Below the pieces are notes generated by a model that worked only from the letters and a program-made list of their open reading frames with translations, did not search any database and was not told the origin of the DNA. The translations under genes and the position numbers were made by a program. From Rotaria sp. Silwood1 (taxonomy: Eukaryota > Rotifera > Eurotatoria > Philodinida > Philodinidae), in contig CAJNOP010000128.1 in NCBI GenBank assembly GCA_905250075.1, positions 62,001 through 126,000 of the forward strand: a stretch of DNA of 64,000 nucleotides, given 5' to 3'. Numbering within the stretch: the stretch's first letter is position 1; every line of letters begins with the position of its first letter. Positions 40,603-52,861 of this stretch are shown here, in pieces.

Positions 40603-41204
40603 ATTAAAATCACATTGATTATATCAAATTATTTTTTCTTTTTGTTGTTTTATTATATTTCGATTTCTTTTTTTTTTTCTATAACCTCTTTTACATGTAT
40701 ATCTAATAAAAGTATGAATAGAAAAAAAAAAAAAAACAAAACAAAACAAATATTTGAACATATGATTTTTATCAATATGATACAGAAAATTGATTTGATA
40801 TGTAAAATAATTGAAGTGTGATAGAGAACAAGTCATCGTCATTGATTATAATTCAATGAAGTCTTATATTTCTTTTTTCTCTAACAATCAATTGTATGAA
40901 CAGTGCTGTGAGCATTAAGCTGAAGTGGTTTACTTTGCTTTCTTTTCTTATTCGTTCTCTATGTTTTTTTTTTCTTGGTTATGATAGTAGCGTCAAATTC
41001 TTAGGAAGTTCTGTTCTCTTTTTTTTTTGTCTCATATTGCGCGTTCTATATGAGCCAAGAAAAAAAGTGAAGGAAAAGGAGGAAAAGAAAAAAAAAAGTG
41101 AAAACTATTTTATTGCCGTTGTCGTGCTGATGACCTTTCAACAATGGGTGACTTATAATGATAAGTTGAACAGTTTTTTTTTTGTTGTTGTTGTTGTTGA
41201 ATAA
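40603..41204. other. Intergenic, low-complexity T- and A-runs
   Basis: Short gap between two plus-strand genes. It holds homopolymer-rich frames on both strands that are not credible as proteins. Confidence 0.5.
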
Positions 41205-41756
41205 ATGGATAATATATCGATTAGAAATCGATTTCGATCGATTCTTTATGTTCTTATTCATTTTTCATGTTCACTTATTCAATTGGCTTGTGTATTTGCT
41301 ATATTAGGCTTACAGATAACATTAACAGTTACTCAAACATGTGCATTTCGTATTGGTGTTGGTTTTTGGTCAGCACCATTTTTATTAGCTGCACCAATTA
41401 GTATATGGTTACTTATATGGAAACGAAATTCAATTTATTGTTTTATAGCTTTTATTATTCATATATGTTCAACTTTATTTGCAAGTACTATTATTATTAT
41501 TAGTTTTCTTGTACTTATTGGACAAATAGGATCTCCATGTTCAATATCTTCATCATCGAATAGTTATGTTTTATCAATAAATATAACATTAATTGCTGTA
41601 TCAGTATTTTATAAATCATTTATTTATACTGAAATGTTTGTACTTTATATGTTACAACGTTATATAGCTGAACCATCTATTTTATTAGATAAACATGATT
41701 ATGAAAAAAATTATCAAATTATAACAAATGATATAAATACTAAAACATGGAATTGA
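41205..41756 (+). CDS. Four-helix membrane protein, 183 aa
   Basis: Single exon. Hydrophobic segments at about residues 14-40, 52-70, 76-105 and 121-150 predict four transmembrane helices with both termini cytosolic. The first extracellular loop has TCAFRIGVGFW and the second has GSPCSISSSSNS, so one Cys lies in each. The layout resembles small tetraspan families such as MS4A or TMEM proteins. No diagnostic motif was recognised, so function is left open. The start is the first ATG after a T-rich stretch. Confidence 0.7.
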   Translation: MDNISIRNRFRSILYVLIHFSCSLIQLACVFAILGLQITLTVTQTCAFRIGVGFWSAPFLLAAPISIWLLIWKRNSIYCFIAFIIHICSTLFASTIIIISFLVLIGQIGSPCSISSSSNSYVLSINITLIAVSVFYKSFIYTEMFVLYMLQRYIAEPSILLDKHDYEKNYQIITNDINTKTWN

Positions 41757-44379
41757 TTCAAATCAATAATTACTAAAAATTAACATAATATTAATGACAT
41801 GAATATTTAATGGTAAAAAAAAAACAATAATTAATAAAAATTATTTATCTATTGATATTTTCTTTTCTCTGTTGTATGTATTCGTCAGTATAGAATTTTT
41901 TTGATGTTTGTAAAAACAAGATTTTGTTCGATTCAAGCTGAAAAGTTGTTTTCAAAATTTGATTGAAGTCTTTTTTTTTTCATAATATAAAGAACTAAAT
42001 ACTTTCATTCACTATTGATTTTTACTTGATTTTCTAAGCAATAGACTCAAAAAAAAAACAATTGAAATTTTTATAAAATTTATTAAGACTGAACAACATA
42101 ACTGTTCTATAAATGTGTTCAATTCAGTTTTTATTTTTATTTCCGACATATTCAAGGTTAAAGCCAGATTAAACATTGCTCAACATAGTGAAAATAATCT
42201 TCATCATAGCGAACAAGTGCATGAGAACAAATAAGTTATAGTTCTTCTACCATTAAACACACATATTCATATTGTCATTATTATAGTGTATAGATTTGCA
42301 CCTACTTATGTATATATACATATAGTCTAACATTGATTATGAGCAAGTCAAAAGCTATACAAATGACAAGTCAATTGAAGTCAAATAATACAATATTTCC
42401 TATTATTTTTAGATGATAGGTACTTATTAATATCTCATATTTTGACCATGTAAACATTAATAATAGACATTGTTTTTAATAACAAGAGGTAGTTATATGA
42501 GGGTTACAAAACTACATTTTATTGTCACTAATTCTTCTATATAAGCAATAGGAGATCAAAAGCGATAAATAGAACATAGAAGTATATTTCACAAGAATAC
42601 TCTTTATATTTCAATCAGAATGTTTGAGTGGTACTAGAAATGTATATATATATATACACATGAACTCATTTGCATTAAACTTCAAACTATAAGTAGATAG
42701 GATTTGAATTCTACTAGTAAAAATCAAGTATATGTATGTGACGATGACAATGTGTCATTNNNNNNNNNNNNNNNNNNNNNNNNNNNNNNNNNNNNNNNNN
42801 NNNNNNNNNNNNNNNNNNNNNNNNNNNNNNNNNNNNNNNNNNNNNNNNNNNNNNNNNNNAAGAGGTATGAAAAATACGACAGCTAGTTATTTTTTAGCTG
42901 ATGACTATTGGAAGATATTGAATGATCATTGGACTAACTCAATTGGAAATAAGAAAATGAGATTAACTAATCTGTATAATTATGCTGCTTTTGAATAGGT
43001 CTTAGGTATTGTTTTAGTGGCAGAGTTTGTTGGATGTTTGATCGAAATGGGTTTTGCATGAAATAAAGAATTGATTTGTGTCGTAGGTGTTTTTGCCGGT
43101 ATCATTTCGTTGAGTGCATGTGTTGATATGAAATTGAAATACTTACAAAGATTCTGTTCCTAGATGTTGACAAGGTTCATACATTTTTGATTGATGATTG
43201 AATTAAGTGAAGAATAAGTTACGTGTTCACTGAAGAGTTAGAATATATTTCAACTGATCTGTTTTTTTTTGTATGGTTGAATTGTTTGTAAGATGTTGGA
43301 ATTGATTTATTGAAAGAATTTATAGTTTCTTTATGATCCGCTTATATAATACGAGTATTTGACCTGTTGGGTTTGATAATTATAGAAACTAATTTTTAGA
43401 ATTAGTGTAGACATAAATGGGTTTTTTTAATGCTTTCTATACGAAAAAATAAACTAAAAATAATACCAGTTTATATCAGTTTTATTTTGTATTAAGCTCT
43501 TTTAAGAAAAATACGTAAAAGATAAAGAAAAAAAATCATTTACTGGATATCGTTTACTGAAGAACTTTATTCTAACATCAATGTTTGCGCTTGTTTTGTG
43601 AATAACTAAAATTTGATTTTGCATCAGTCAGTGGAGTGGCACCATCTTGAGTATCTTGCTAGTTCTTTTTACTGTTGGACGTGAAAGATTTATTTTTCTC
43701 TTTTATTACGCGTTCAAGCCTTTCTTGATAACTTTCGACGAAGCGCTTTCATATTTCGATAGCTTAGCAAAAACGATAATACTTCTCCGTAACTGCTATT
43801 ATTGTGAAGCAATGTTGAATGAAATTAGAAATTTTGTGAAATCAGCAGTAGATGAAAGTGGAACTTATTCATTTCTAATAACATATTCAAATTTGAATCA
43901 AAACTATGTTCAGCAGAACTCACTCGTGTTATTGAATTACTACTCAAATAATCTTGTTGAATTGACAAACGGCATCGTGTATTTCTTTTAGGTGACGATT
44001 TCAACAAAAAACAATGCAATTGTGTTCATTTACTTAACATAAGTGGCTTACATAAACTAAGTTTGTTCAACTAATCGCAGAGCTATCCAATAGATAAGGT
44101 TATCAATCTGTAACAATCACAGTCATTTTAGAGAAAATGCTAACCTTCTTTCACAGAAATAATCACAGATAACTGCAAGCAACTAAATAGATATACTATC
44201 ATTCTCTTAACGAATCTGAAAAGAAGGAATTAGGTAGAACTTTTTATCGCCGCACAGTAAATATTCTTTATATAAATACTCATGAACTTTCTGATGAGCA
44301 TTTAGCGTAATTTACGACTAAAAGTGGACAAATGAATCATTTTACTTGCTTAAGAAATTTGTAGACTAATCTAGACTTA
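41757..44379. other. Intergenic DNA with assembly gap
   Basis: AT-rich, with a 100-N gap at 42760-42859 and (TA)n near 42642. A 114-aa plus-strand frame at 43647-43991 has no recognised feature and is left uncalled. Confidence 0.45.
42760..42859. other. Assembly gap (100 N)
   Basis: Exactly 100 N, size probably unknown. Confidence 0.99.
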
Positions 44380-45780
44380 AGAATAGAATAATCTATGGTG
44401 AATCTCAGAACGATCTGCCCTGGAATGTAAAATAGTTAATCCGTTTTCTTTGACTGTAAATTATCTATTAATAGAAGAATAATAAACCGTTTTTACATAA
44501 TGGTAAAATAAACTAGCTTCAGACATATGATAATAAACCCTATTTTCTAATTGTAGAATAATCTACGCTTATGCATAGAATAATGAGACCTTTTCTTCTA
44601 TTGTCACATAATAATGGACCACTATACTCCTGTAAACGTAGAATAACAAATTCTTTTTTCATCATCGTAGAATAATTTACCTCTCTGCGAGGAATAGAAG
44701 CTCTTGTGCCCACAGTGATAGAATGATCTACCTTTATATGTAAAATGATAGAACTTTCTTCAGTAATCGTAGAATAATCTGCCCTTTGTGTGGAGTAATA
44801 AACCTTTGTATCCATAATGCTAGAATGATCTACCCACAGACATAGAAAGATGAACCTTTCTTCTGTAATCGCAGAAACATCTACATTTATGCATAGTACA
44901 GTAAACCCTTCTCTTCATAACCGTAGAATAATGTATCTTTCTACGTGGAATGATAAACCAATTTGTCCACAATGGTAGAAGGATATACCCTTAGACGTAG
45001 AATGATAAACTCTTTTATGTATAATGGTAGAGGAATCTACCCTTAGGCGTAGAATGATAAACCCTTTTATGTATAATGGTAGAATGATCTAACCTCAGAC
45101 GTAGAATGATAAGCCCTTGTATGTGTAATTGTAGAAGGATCTACCATTAGACGTACAATGATGAATTCTTTTTTTCTAATTGTAGAGTAATCTACCCCTA
45201 TGTGCAGCTTAATAAACCCTTCTCCTCAAAATTCTAGAATAGTCTACCCTTCTGAATGAAATAATATACCCTTGCATCTATAATAGTAGAATGATCTATC
45301 CTTAGACGAAGAATGATCTACCGTTAGACGTAGGATGGTAAACCCTTATTCTGCAATCGCAGAACAATCTACCCTTATGCGCAGCAAAATAAACCCTTCT
45401 CTTCATGATTGTAGAAAATTGTACTATTCTGCGTGCAATAATAAACCCTTCTTTCAATAATGGTAGAATGATCTACCCTTAGGCGTCGAATGATAAACCT
45501 ACTTTCTAAAACCGCCGAGTGATCTACCCTTCTGTTGTAATCGTTGGATAATCTACCCTTGCGCGTAGAATAATAAATCCTTTTGTGAACTCCATAGCGT
45601 AATATACCCTTATGCGTAGAATAATAAACTCTTTTGTGGTCCTCGTAGAATGATCTACCCTGATGCGTGCAACAACATACAATTTTAATGAAAACGTAGA
45701 ATAATATACCTTTGAGGATAGAATAATAAATCCTATTGATAAAAACTTTGACTGATATACCCTCAACTACACATTATATA
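44380..45780. repeat. ~52-bp dimeric satellite array
   Basis: Roughly 25-28 degenerate tandem copies of a unit made of two related halves. One half reads GTAGAATNATCTACCCTTA and the next GTAGAATNATAAACCCTT, followed by a T-rich tail. The array grades out at both ends. It ends in inverted pieces near 45780-45880, where ATAAACCCTTGAAGGGTTTA is a near-perfect palindrome. The open frames within it are repeat artefacts. Confidence 0.88.
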
Positions 45781-45997
45781 CCCCTTTTATTTTCATATAC
45801 CCTCATTGCTATAAACCCTTTCGTTCATAAACCCTTAAAGGGTATATGAAGTGGTTATAAACCCTTGAAGGGTTTATGGAATCGTTTTTCAAGTCAAAGA
45901 GTTGATTATTCTACGGATTCTTTTTTCAGTGCAGTATTGTTAGATATAATTTTAACGACAAGTTTTATTAGGACATTGACTTTCTACAAAAAAGGAA

Positions 45998-46048
45998 GGT
46001 GTAGGTGTCGATGAGTGTCTCTTTTCTTGATACCCATACCTACACCCC
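45998..46048. repeat. Minimal telomere-like hairpin
   Basis: GGTGTAGGTGTCGATGAGTG is followed by the spacer TCTCTTTTCTTG and then ATACCCATACCTACACC. The order and spacer resemble the larger hairpins at 16951 and 24464, with shorter and more diverged arms. Confidence 0.6.
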
Positions 46049-46115
46049 ATCATAGTAGAGATATATTTCCCATACGATGCTGTCAGCGAAATGACCGAAA
46101 TACACTGTTTTCATA

Positions 46116-46909
46116 TACCCTAGAGAAAGTACTGAGTTCAGGGTACCCATGTACTGAGAAAGCTCTAGCAGGGTACCCAATATGGGTACTTTGAAAATTC
46201 TCAGTAATTTTACTGATGTATGTACTGTTTGGGGTACCCGTAAAAGTACATTTACTGAATAAGTACCTGCATGGATACACAAGTCTGTAACTTTACTGAG
46301 GAAATCTCGACAGGGTATCCTAAATTTTTCGCGTTCTGTGTGGCGACTATTCATTCACCGTTTTCTTTTTTACGTACGGCTCTATATAAACAACTCGATA
46401 AATCATAAGAAAATAAGCAATTTTCATACTATTTTTTTCTAAATTATTTCTTGACTATTTCTTAGTCGAGGAAATGCCGAGCTTGGTCGTAAATTAAGAT
46501 CGGACTACCCTGAAGTGGTCTACGACCAACTCAAGTTGAGTCGGATCCCGACATTGTTCTTACTAAGTTTTTGGAATTGAAAAAATTAAATTGAATAAAG
46601 TAAAAAAATCTAGTAAATTATCTCAAGAAAAAGAAAAAATTTTAAAAAGTCAAAGATCAGGTTCGATCCTGAACATACTGAAAATTTGGTAACAGGGTAC
46701 TTAGAAATACTATACAATGGTACCCAATTCAGTACTTGATCAGTACCTTTAGGTACCCAATTACTGTGCATTTTCCAGCAGGGTACTTGCCAAAGTACCA
46801 CTTAGGTACCTGTAAGTACCTGCAAGTACTTTGGTACCCAAAAGTTCCTGTGACATACTGGTATCAGGGTACTTTTTTGGGTACCCTTCTCAGTATATTC
46901 TCTAGGGTA
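46116..46909. mobile_element. GTAC-rich element with inverted ends
   Basis: The ends are inverted: TACCCTAGAGAAAGTACTGA at the left and a close complement at the right. Each subterminal region (46116-46320 and 46680-46909) is packed with GGGTACCC, GGTACC and AGTACT words in both orientations, while the middle is ordinary AT-rich DNA. No transposase. The architecture (short TIR, clustered palindromic subterminal motifs) fits a non-autonomous DNA transposon whose transposase binds the GTAC motifs. A fragment recurs at 52817-52861. Confidence 0.7.
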
Positions 46910-47022
46910 GTTGCATGGGCTTGTCAGACAATGGGATATCTAATGACGGAAATCAAATTGATTTAAATTAATAAATGTTTATATTGAAGTGAATTAATTG
47001 TTCTACAATTAATATTAACCAT

Positions 47023-47430
47023 CGGGTGTAGGGTGTGGGTGTAGGGTGTGGACGTGGATGTGGGGGTGCGGGTGTGGGCGTGGGTGGGTGTGGCTGTAGG
47101 TGTGGGTGTGGGTATGGGTGTGGGTGTGAATGTGAATGTGGGTGTGGGGTGTGGATGTGGGTGTGTGTGGGTTTGTGTATTCACTTCCACCATATCCACA
47201 TCCACACCCACACCCACACCCACCCACACCCACACACACACACTTAGAGCCACACCCACACCCCACACTCACACCCACACCCACACACATACCTAGAGCC
47301 ACACCCACCCACACCCACACCCACGCCCACACCCACAGTCACAGCCACACCCACATCCACACTCATACCCACACCTACACCCCCACCCCCACCCACACGC
47401 CCACCTCCACCCACACCCACACCCACACCC
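47023..47430. repeat. Large telomere-like hairpin, symmetric
   Basis: A ~145-bp G-strand arm (GGGTGTGGGTGTAGGG type) is followed by a short spacer and then a ~245-bp C-strand arm. The outer ends match: ATCGGGTGTAGGGTGTGGGT at the left, and CCCACACCCGAT as its complement-like right end. The C arm has an internal duplication around TAGAGCCACACCC. Open frames through it (His-Thr-Pro or Gly-Val-Cys repeats) are artefacts. Confidence 0.88.
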
Positions 47431-47831
47431 GATTAGGAACATTTTAAGTTTGTATTTTATTTAATGATGATTATTTTGTTTTGTTAATAAAAATTTTCTT
47501 TGATGATGAAGTGCTTGTTGATGATATCTTCTGAATTTCGAAGAAAACTTGTCGAATAACGTTATCCAGAATTAGTTTTTCAAACATTTTATTTTTCAGT
47601 CTTTAGTGATTATAATCCTATTATTATCAAACAAAAAGATGGAACATTTCAGTAAATATTCTATTCTCATATTCGATTATAGTGTTGATTTTTGTACGAA
47701 TCTATATGAGACCATCGAGAACGAGAACCCATCACTCTCTTCCCAGCCTCTTCTTTTCGAACAAATTCATTTGTCTTATTCGATTTCTAAAAATTTTGTT
47801 TTTTAGAAAATATGGTCGATATTTAGGTAGG

Positions 47832-47996
47832 TTATCATTTGCCACAAATTGTGGTTCCCTGAATCAGTCCCTGAATCGAATCCCTATTTGTGGATACGTG
47901 AAACGTTATCGTATATTCTGGTGACCAAGTAGGGATGAATTTAGGGATCTTTTCTAGGGACCAATTTAGGGAACTGCAATTTGTGGCAAATGATAA
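47832..47996. mobile_element. 165-bp TIR element (MITE)
   Basis: TTATCATTTGCCACAAATTG at the left is matched by its complement at the right, with a GGGA/TCCC-rich inner arm (AATTTAGGGA, TTCCCTGAAT). CGATATTTA occurs just outside on both sides (47817-47825 and 48002-48010), a few bases away from the ends. It may reflect a target duplication with imprecise borders. No coding capacity. Confidence 0.75.
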
Positions 47997-48010
47997 ACAT
48001 TCGATATTTA

Positions 48011-50280
48011 CGTTAAAAAAGGTCTTATTCCTCGAAAAGATTTAACAATACATGAAAATATTTGATTAAAATTCAATAGTAGAACTAATAGAGGTGGTTT
48101 AAAGACTTTAAATTGTTCAATAGGACACCAACAAAATATGTTAATTCGTACACCTGAACCAGTTCGACGTAGTTTAACATTGGCAAATACACGTTCACCA
48201 AAATGATTATCTTTACATAATAATGATCGATCATTAACAGATATTTCAACAAAACATCAATGTGATAAAGGTATTGTTCGAAATTAAAGATGAATCATCG
48301 GTTATTAATCAATGAAATAATTATCCAACTGTATAAAATGAAACAAAAAGTCTTGAACGTTTTACTAATAGTTTTTGTTTATAAAGATTTTGTACGACAA
48401 GATCTTATTCTTCCAAGATTTTCATCATCACGTTCAACAATACGTAGAACAACTGTTACAGCACTTACATCAACTATTTCATTACCTGTTTCATCAAATC
48501 TAAATGAAAATAATTTAAATATTAATGAATAACAATTAATTAATTCAACAAATAGAAATAATATTAATAATGAAGTGAATATAAGATCAACAGTTAATAT
48601 TTTGTTAGCTACTGGTGATGACGCTTTTCATATTTGACATATTAATCGAAATTTTAGTTTTTATCGAAGGTAAATTTAAAAGACTAATTGCTTGTTGATA
48701 TATTTATCTTTTTAGTTGTCGATTGGTAGTTGTATTACCCAAAGATATTGTCGATGGAAGTCTAAAAAAATTTGCACGATGTCATAAATTTCAATGGTGA
48801 ATTAATGAAAATTTTCTTTTAATTTTCATCAAATTTTTTCTTTTCTAGAGTTCCTTTTATAGCCTGGCGTAATCCTCGTACAAAGTCTTTATTATTACGT
48901 GGTTCTGCAATTTTTAATAAACGTTTTATTAATCTTCTTGTCAAAAGTGCACAAATAAATACAAGTAGATTTAAATCTTCGCATTCATTTTTCTAAAAAT
49001 TTAAAAATTCTTTTTCTGTTAGGTTCATCAAGTGATACAAATGATAGTATATGGAACAAGAACGTTATTTTGATGCTATTGTTAAATAAACACCAAAAAA
49101 ATGCCTTTTTTCTGTTGATCTTGATGATGGTGATGAATCTGAATCGATTGATATCACTCCTTTATCCGAAAGTAAAACAACACATTCACCAACCAATCTT
49201 CAACCTACCTGAATTTTATATGATCGTCCACGGACAAGTAAGTTTTAACATTTTTTTTTTCACTCAGGAGATTATTCGGAGAAAAATCGAATGAAAATCT
49301 TTCAAATATTCGATTAATAATTAAAATTTTTACAAGTTCGAGTAGTGCAACATAAACAGATAATATGTGATTAAAAATGGGTAAAAATATCTTCAATGAC
49401 TATTGTGCCTTTTTCAGACCTATTCGCATCCGCTTTGTTTTTACAAGTTCATTAACATTCATCATTTTATATTATTGGAGATCGAGCTTAACATCGCGTA
49501 AAAATTTTTTTTTAAATAAATATTTCGATTTTAAAATTATTGTTTTCTTCCACTTGAACTTCATGATGTTAGTCAAATAAAAGCAAGTTTTCAAAGAATG
49601 ACACGTACTTGTGTTCCGAGTATTTCGAATATTCATGCTAATAGTAATGTAATGTAACTAATATACTATCAGTTACATTACAGAATTCAATGTCATTTTA
49701 TAAACTTATTGAAGAATTACGATGGTTTTATCAAGTAAAATTAAATTTCTTCTTAACATTCAAATTGTTTTTTTCTTTATTTTAGTTAGAAAAAAATTAA
49801 AATGATCAGTGTTTATATCATTGAATTTAGTGAAGATCATACATCATCAGTCATGATTTGTGTTGAAGATGGTTGGAATACAGCTGCTCAATTAGTTTCA
49901 ATAAGTGAATTATTATTAGATCCATATTATTGAACATTTCAAGAATTCAAACATTAATTGAACATGAATGGTTTGCATTTGGTCATCGATCAAATCAAAC
50001 AGCTGCAAATAAAACTGGTTTTGCATCAGTTTTTCTTCAATTTGTTGATCTTGTTCATCAACTAAGATTGATTAATAAATTAAAGTTACAAATTTGAAAA
50101 GATTTCTAATCAATTTCCAATAGAATTTCAATTTAATGAATATTATCTTCGTTTTCTTACTTATTATCATTTATAAAATCGATTTAAAAATTTTATGCTT
50201 GATTGTGATTGTAAATGTAAAAAGATCGAAATTGATATGTTGATACAACTCGTCATCCATTAACTGAAGATATTACTAGT
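48011..50280 (+). pseudogene. SBF1/SBF2 (MTMR5/13)-like myotubularin pseudogene
   Basis: Several exon-like pieces read as a myotubularin-related pseudophosphatase. RLVVVLPKDIVDGSLKKFAR and VPFIAWRNPRTKSLLLRGSA correspond to the region before the phosphatase fold. VEDGWNTAAQLVSISELLLD, LIEHEWFAFGHRSNQTA and GFASVFLQFVDLVHQ correspond to the core. The loop that is HCSDGWDRT in active enzymes reads CVEDGWNTA, as expected for the inactive SBF branch (DENN-domain Rab GEFs). Stops interrupt the frame, for example TGA at 48204-48206, TAA at 49087-49089 and TGA at 49210-49212, plus frame changes. Intron-like gaps with GT/AG remain (e.g. 48671-48716), so it is a decayed genomic copy, not a retrocopy. 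The 5' part (48011-48540) is coding-like but unassigned. Confidence 0.75.
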
Positions 50281-51248
50281 AAGTTTATTAGATGATATTA
50301 GTATTTATTTACCTGATTTTTTTTGAATGAAATTGTTTCTGTAAGGATATTTTGATTTTTTTATTGAAAAGTATTGAATTTATTTTCTAGAAAATGTCAA
50401 ATACATTATCACATATTTTAAGTGTTATATATAAATCGCGCATTAAAAAAAATGAGACATAAGACATTGAATAGGTCATTTTATTCCTTGTTTGTTCCTC
50501 TTTCTCATGAATAACATCAACAATAATTCATTCACATGTATTGTTCAATGGTTATGACAGAAATATAGTCAATGGAACTATGACTTTTTCATTAATTTGT
50601 AACATTTACATCCACCTATACAATCGAGTTGTATTTTTTCTTGATGCATGATTAACAATTAAATATCGATAATGTCAATTAAATTGTCATTCAACATGAA
50701 TTTAATTTGAATTCTTCAGGCAACTATGATTTTATATTATAATGATTGAAAGTCAAAGATAAATAGTTTCAAGAAAAAAAATTCATCATATGCATTTAAT
50801 CAGAATATATTATTATGCTGAATAAAATGAATAAAAAAGTATTCTCACAGATGGTACCATAAGTCTCTCTTTATTTCTCAGTGAATAGAAAGTATCAAAA
50901 CATAGAAACAAGTAAGTGACAAAGTCTAAAGATCTTGTAACATTATTCAGCTTATATAAATTGATACGACGAGAAAGTAATAATGAATCCAAAACTTCAT
51001 TCTCTGAATGAATTTATGTGAAAAGTTTATCTTACATTTTGTATAATCATTGAGTCATAAAACTTCGTCTTTCTTAGAATATTATTTTAATTTTCATTTA
51101 AAATAAATCACATAAAAAATATCGAAAAAGAACATGTATATCGTAAGATTATTTCATTTATTGGCAAAGTCATACACCTATATATTATAGGATTCATCGA
51201 AAAAAAAATAATCCAGTAAAAAATACTCTTGGTCAAATATTGATTAGA
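50281..51248. other. Intergenic DNA, nothing recognised
   Basis: AT-rich sequence between the SBF-like pseudogene and the claudin-like gene. No coding frame or repeat identified. Confidence 0.5.
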
Positions 51249-51834
51249 ATGGTCGATAAAAAAATCTGTGCTATACTTATTATTGCTGGTTTATTTTGTT
51301 TAACAAGTGTAATCATATCATTATATAGTATCTCTACTGCTGAATGTAAGTGATTAGTTATGAAATAAAAATAGAAAAAAAAAGCTTTCTTATATGCTAG
51401 GGTCAATTATTGGTCCATACAGTATTGGTCTATTTCAGACATGTGCTGGTTTACAATGTATAAAAAATCAATATGAAAATATAAATAATGAGACAAAATC
51501 ACCACCAATATTTTTGAAACGATTTTTTAATGCTGCACCATTAGCTATTGTCGGTGTATTTATACAATTAGTTGCTTGTTTTTTCTGTTTATTTACTGCA
51601 TTTATTTATATACCACCAAAACCTTCAATAACTTGTTATATTACTCCATTATTAATATTTATTGCTTTTCTTTTTCAATTAACTACAATAGTCGAAGCTT
51701 CACATGGAATACATTTAAATGGACGAAGTTCAATTGTATTCGAAGCAGCACTTGTGCTTCAAGTTATTGCTATTACATTAACTATTATGGCGGCTGATCG
51801 AATTCGTAAAATAACTAATGTTCAATGTGTCTAA
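51249..51834 (+). CDS. Claudin/PMP22-like tetraspan protein
   Basis: Two exons, 51249-51345 and 51401-51834, give 176 aa with a GTAAGT donor. Four hydrophobic helices are predicted at about residues 6-28, 82-104, 112-134 and 144-166. The first extracellular loop starts at W33 and contains GLFQTCAGLQC, close to the W-GLW-C-C signature of the claudin/PMP22/EMP superfamily (Phe in place of the second Trp). Members form or regulate cell junctions or act as membrane organisers. The large first loop and short second loop also fit. Which branch it belongs to cannot be told from sequence alone. Confidence 0.75.
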
Positions 51835-52353
51835 AATATATAAACATAAACATGTTGAATACTTGTCTATTTAAAATAAATATTTAACTGGAATTGGGCT
51901 TTATATTTAAAATAGTATTTAATTTGTTGATTAAACTTTTTTGACTTTGCTTATAGAATTTTTTCATATTGTCTCTATATATTTATATTTTTTTTTGTAT
52001 AAACTCAACAAAAAGAGAACAGAAAACCATGAAAGGATTAAATAAGAAAAAAATTTTATTATTAAATTCTAGAAAGAATTAAAATAATAATAAAGAAAAC
52101 TAATTGTTTATATTCAATTTAGAAAAACTCAAAGATACATTACAAAATTTAAAAAAAAAAAAAGTTTGCTATTTTTACATGATCTTGTTAAAAGAGGTTA
52201 ATATTCATTTAAATGATGTTGTTTCATTTCGAAAAGAATGTGAATGATTTTTAATTAAAAAATCATCAAAATATACTTGATGCTCGAAATTCATTTTCTT
52301 AGGATAGATTATCCACAGAAGTTGACACTTCCTAATATCATACGTGTTCATCT

Positions 52354-52566
52354 GATGATCGTTTTATTTCTATATTAGATAATACACAATGGTTTCAATC
52401 ATTCAGTACCAATTATATAAAATCAAATAGAATTTGCTTTCAATATAACATAAAAAGAACTAGAAACTTACTGGAAACTGAAATGAATAACTTATATTTG
52501 AATCAGCAATTTATTGACGAAGATGTTGAACTTGAATGTTGTTCCTTCACAAACGATAAAGTATAG
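52354..52566 (+). pseudogene. Possible exon or gene remnant, unknown
   Basis: A 70-codon open stretch with host-like codon use (DNTQWFQSFSTNYIK, NLLETEMNNLYLNQQFIDED) ends in TAG at 52564-52566. It lacks an upstream ATG in frame and neighbouring exons were not found. It may be a fragment of a broken gene. Weak evidence. Confidence 0.25.
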
Positions 52567-52816
52567 CCATCGTTAGCCAATACAAATATCAAGAATGAGA
52601 GATCAGAAATGCATGAAACTATCATTGAAATAGTTTAATCAATATATTTTGCAGTAGAGGATATGTTTGCAAGTAGTCTGTTGACAATCATTTCATTAAA
52701 TGATTACTGACTAGAAACTCATCCAGTTTATATATCATTCTATGGAAAAGTTTTAAACAAATTAGTACGTTGAACTCTTAGAAGCATTTTTTAATTAAGT
52801 GCAAAATAAACCCATA

Positions 52817-52861
52817 AGTACCCACAGGTTTCTGTGACGTACTACTGTACTGGTAGCAGGG
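52817..52861. repeat. Fragment of the GTAC-rich element
   Basis: GTACCCACAGGTTTCTGTGA and the following bases match 46830-46880 of the GTAC-rich element with small differences. Only this piece is present. Confidence 0.55.

Noticed and set aside
43647..43991. 114-aa plus-strand frame
   Set aside because: No recognised motif, amphipathic rather than clearly structured, and no neighbouring exons.
44540..45766. Minus-strand frames of 80-91 aa with YYST repeats
   Set aside because: They run through the ~52-bp satellite and repeat with its period; no coding signature beyond it.
46963..47447. Overlapping His/Thr/Pro-rich frames at 47 kb
   Set aside because: Same repeat artefact in the 47-kb hairpin.
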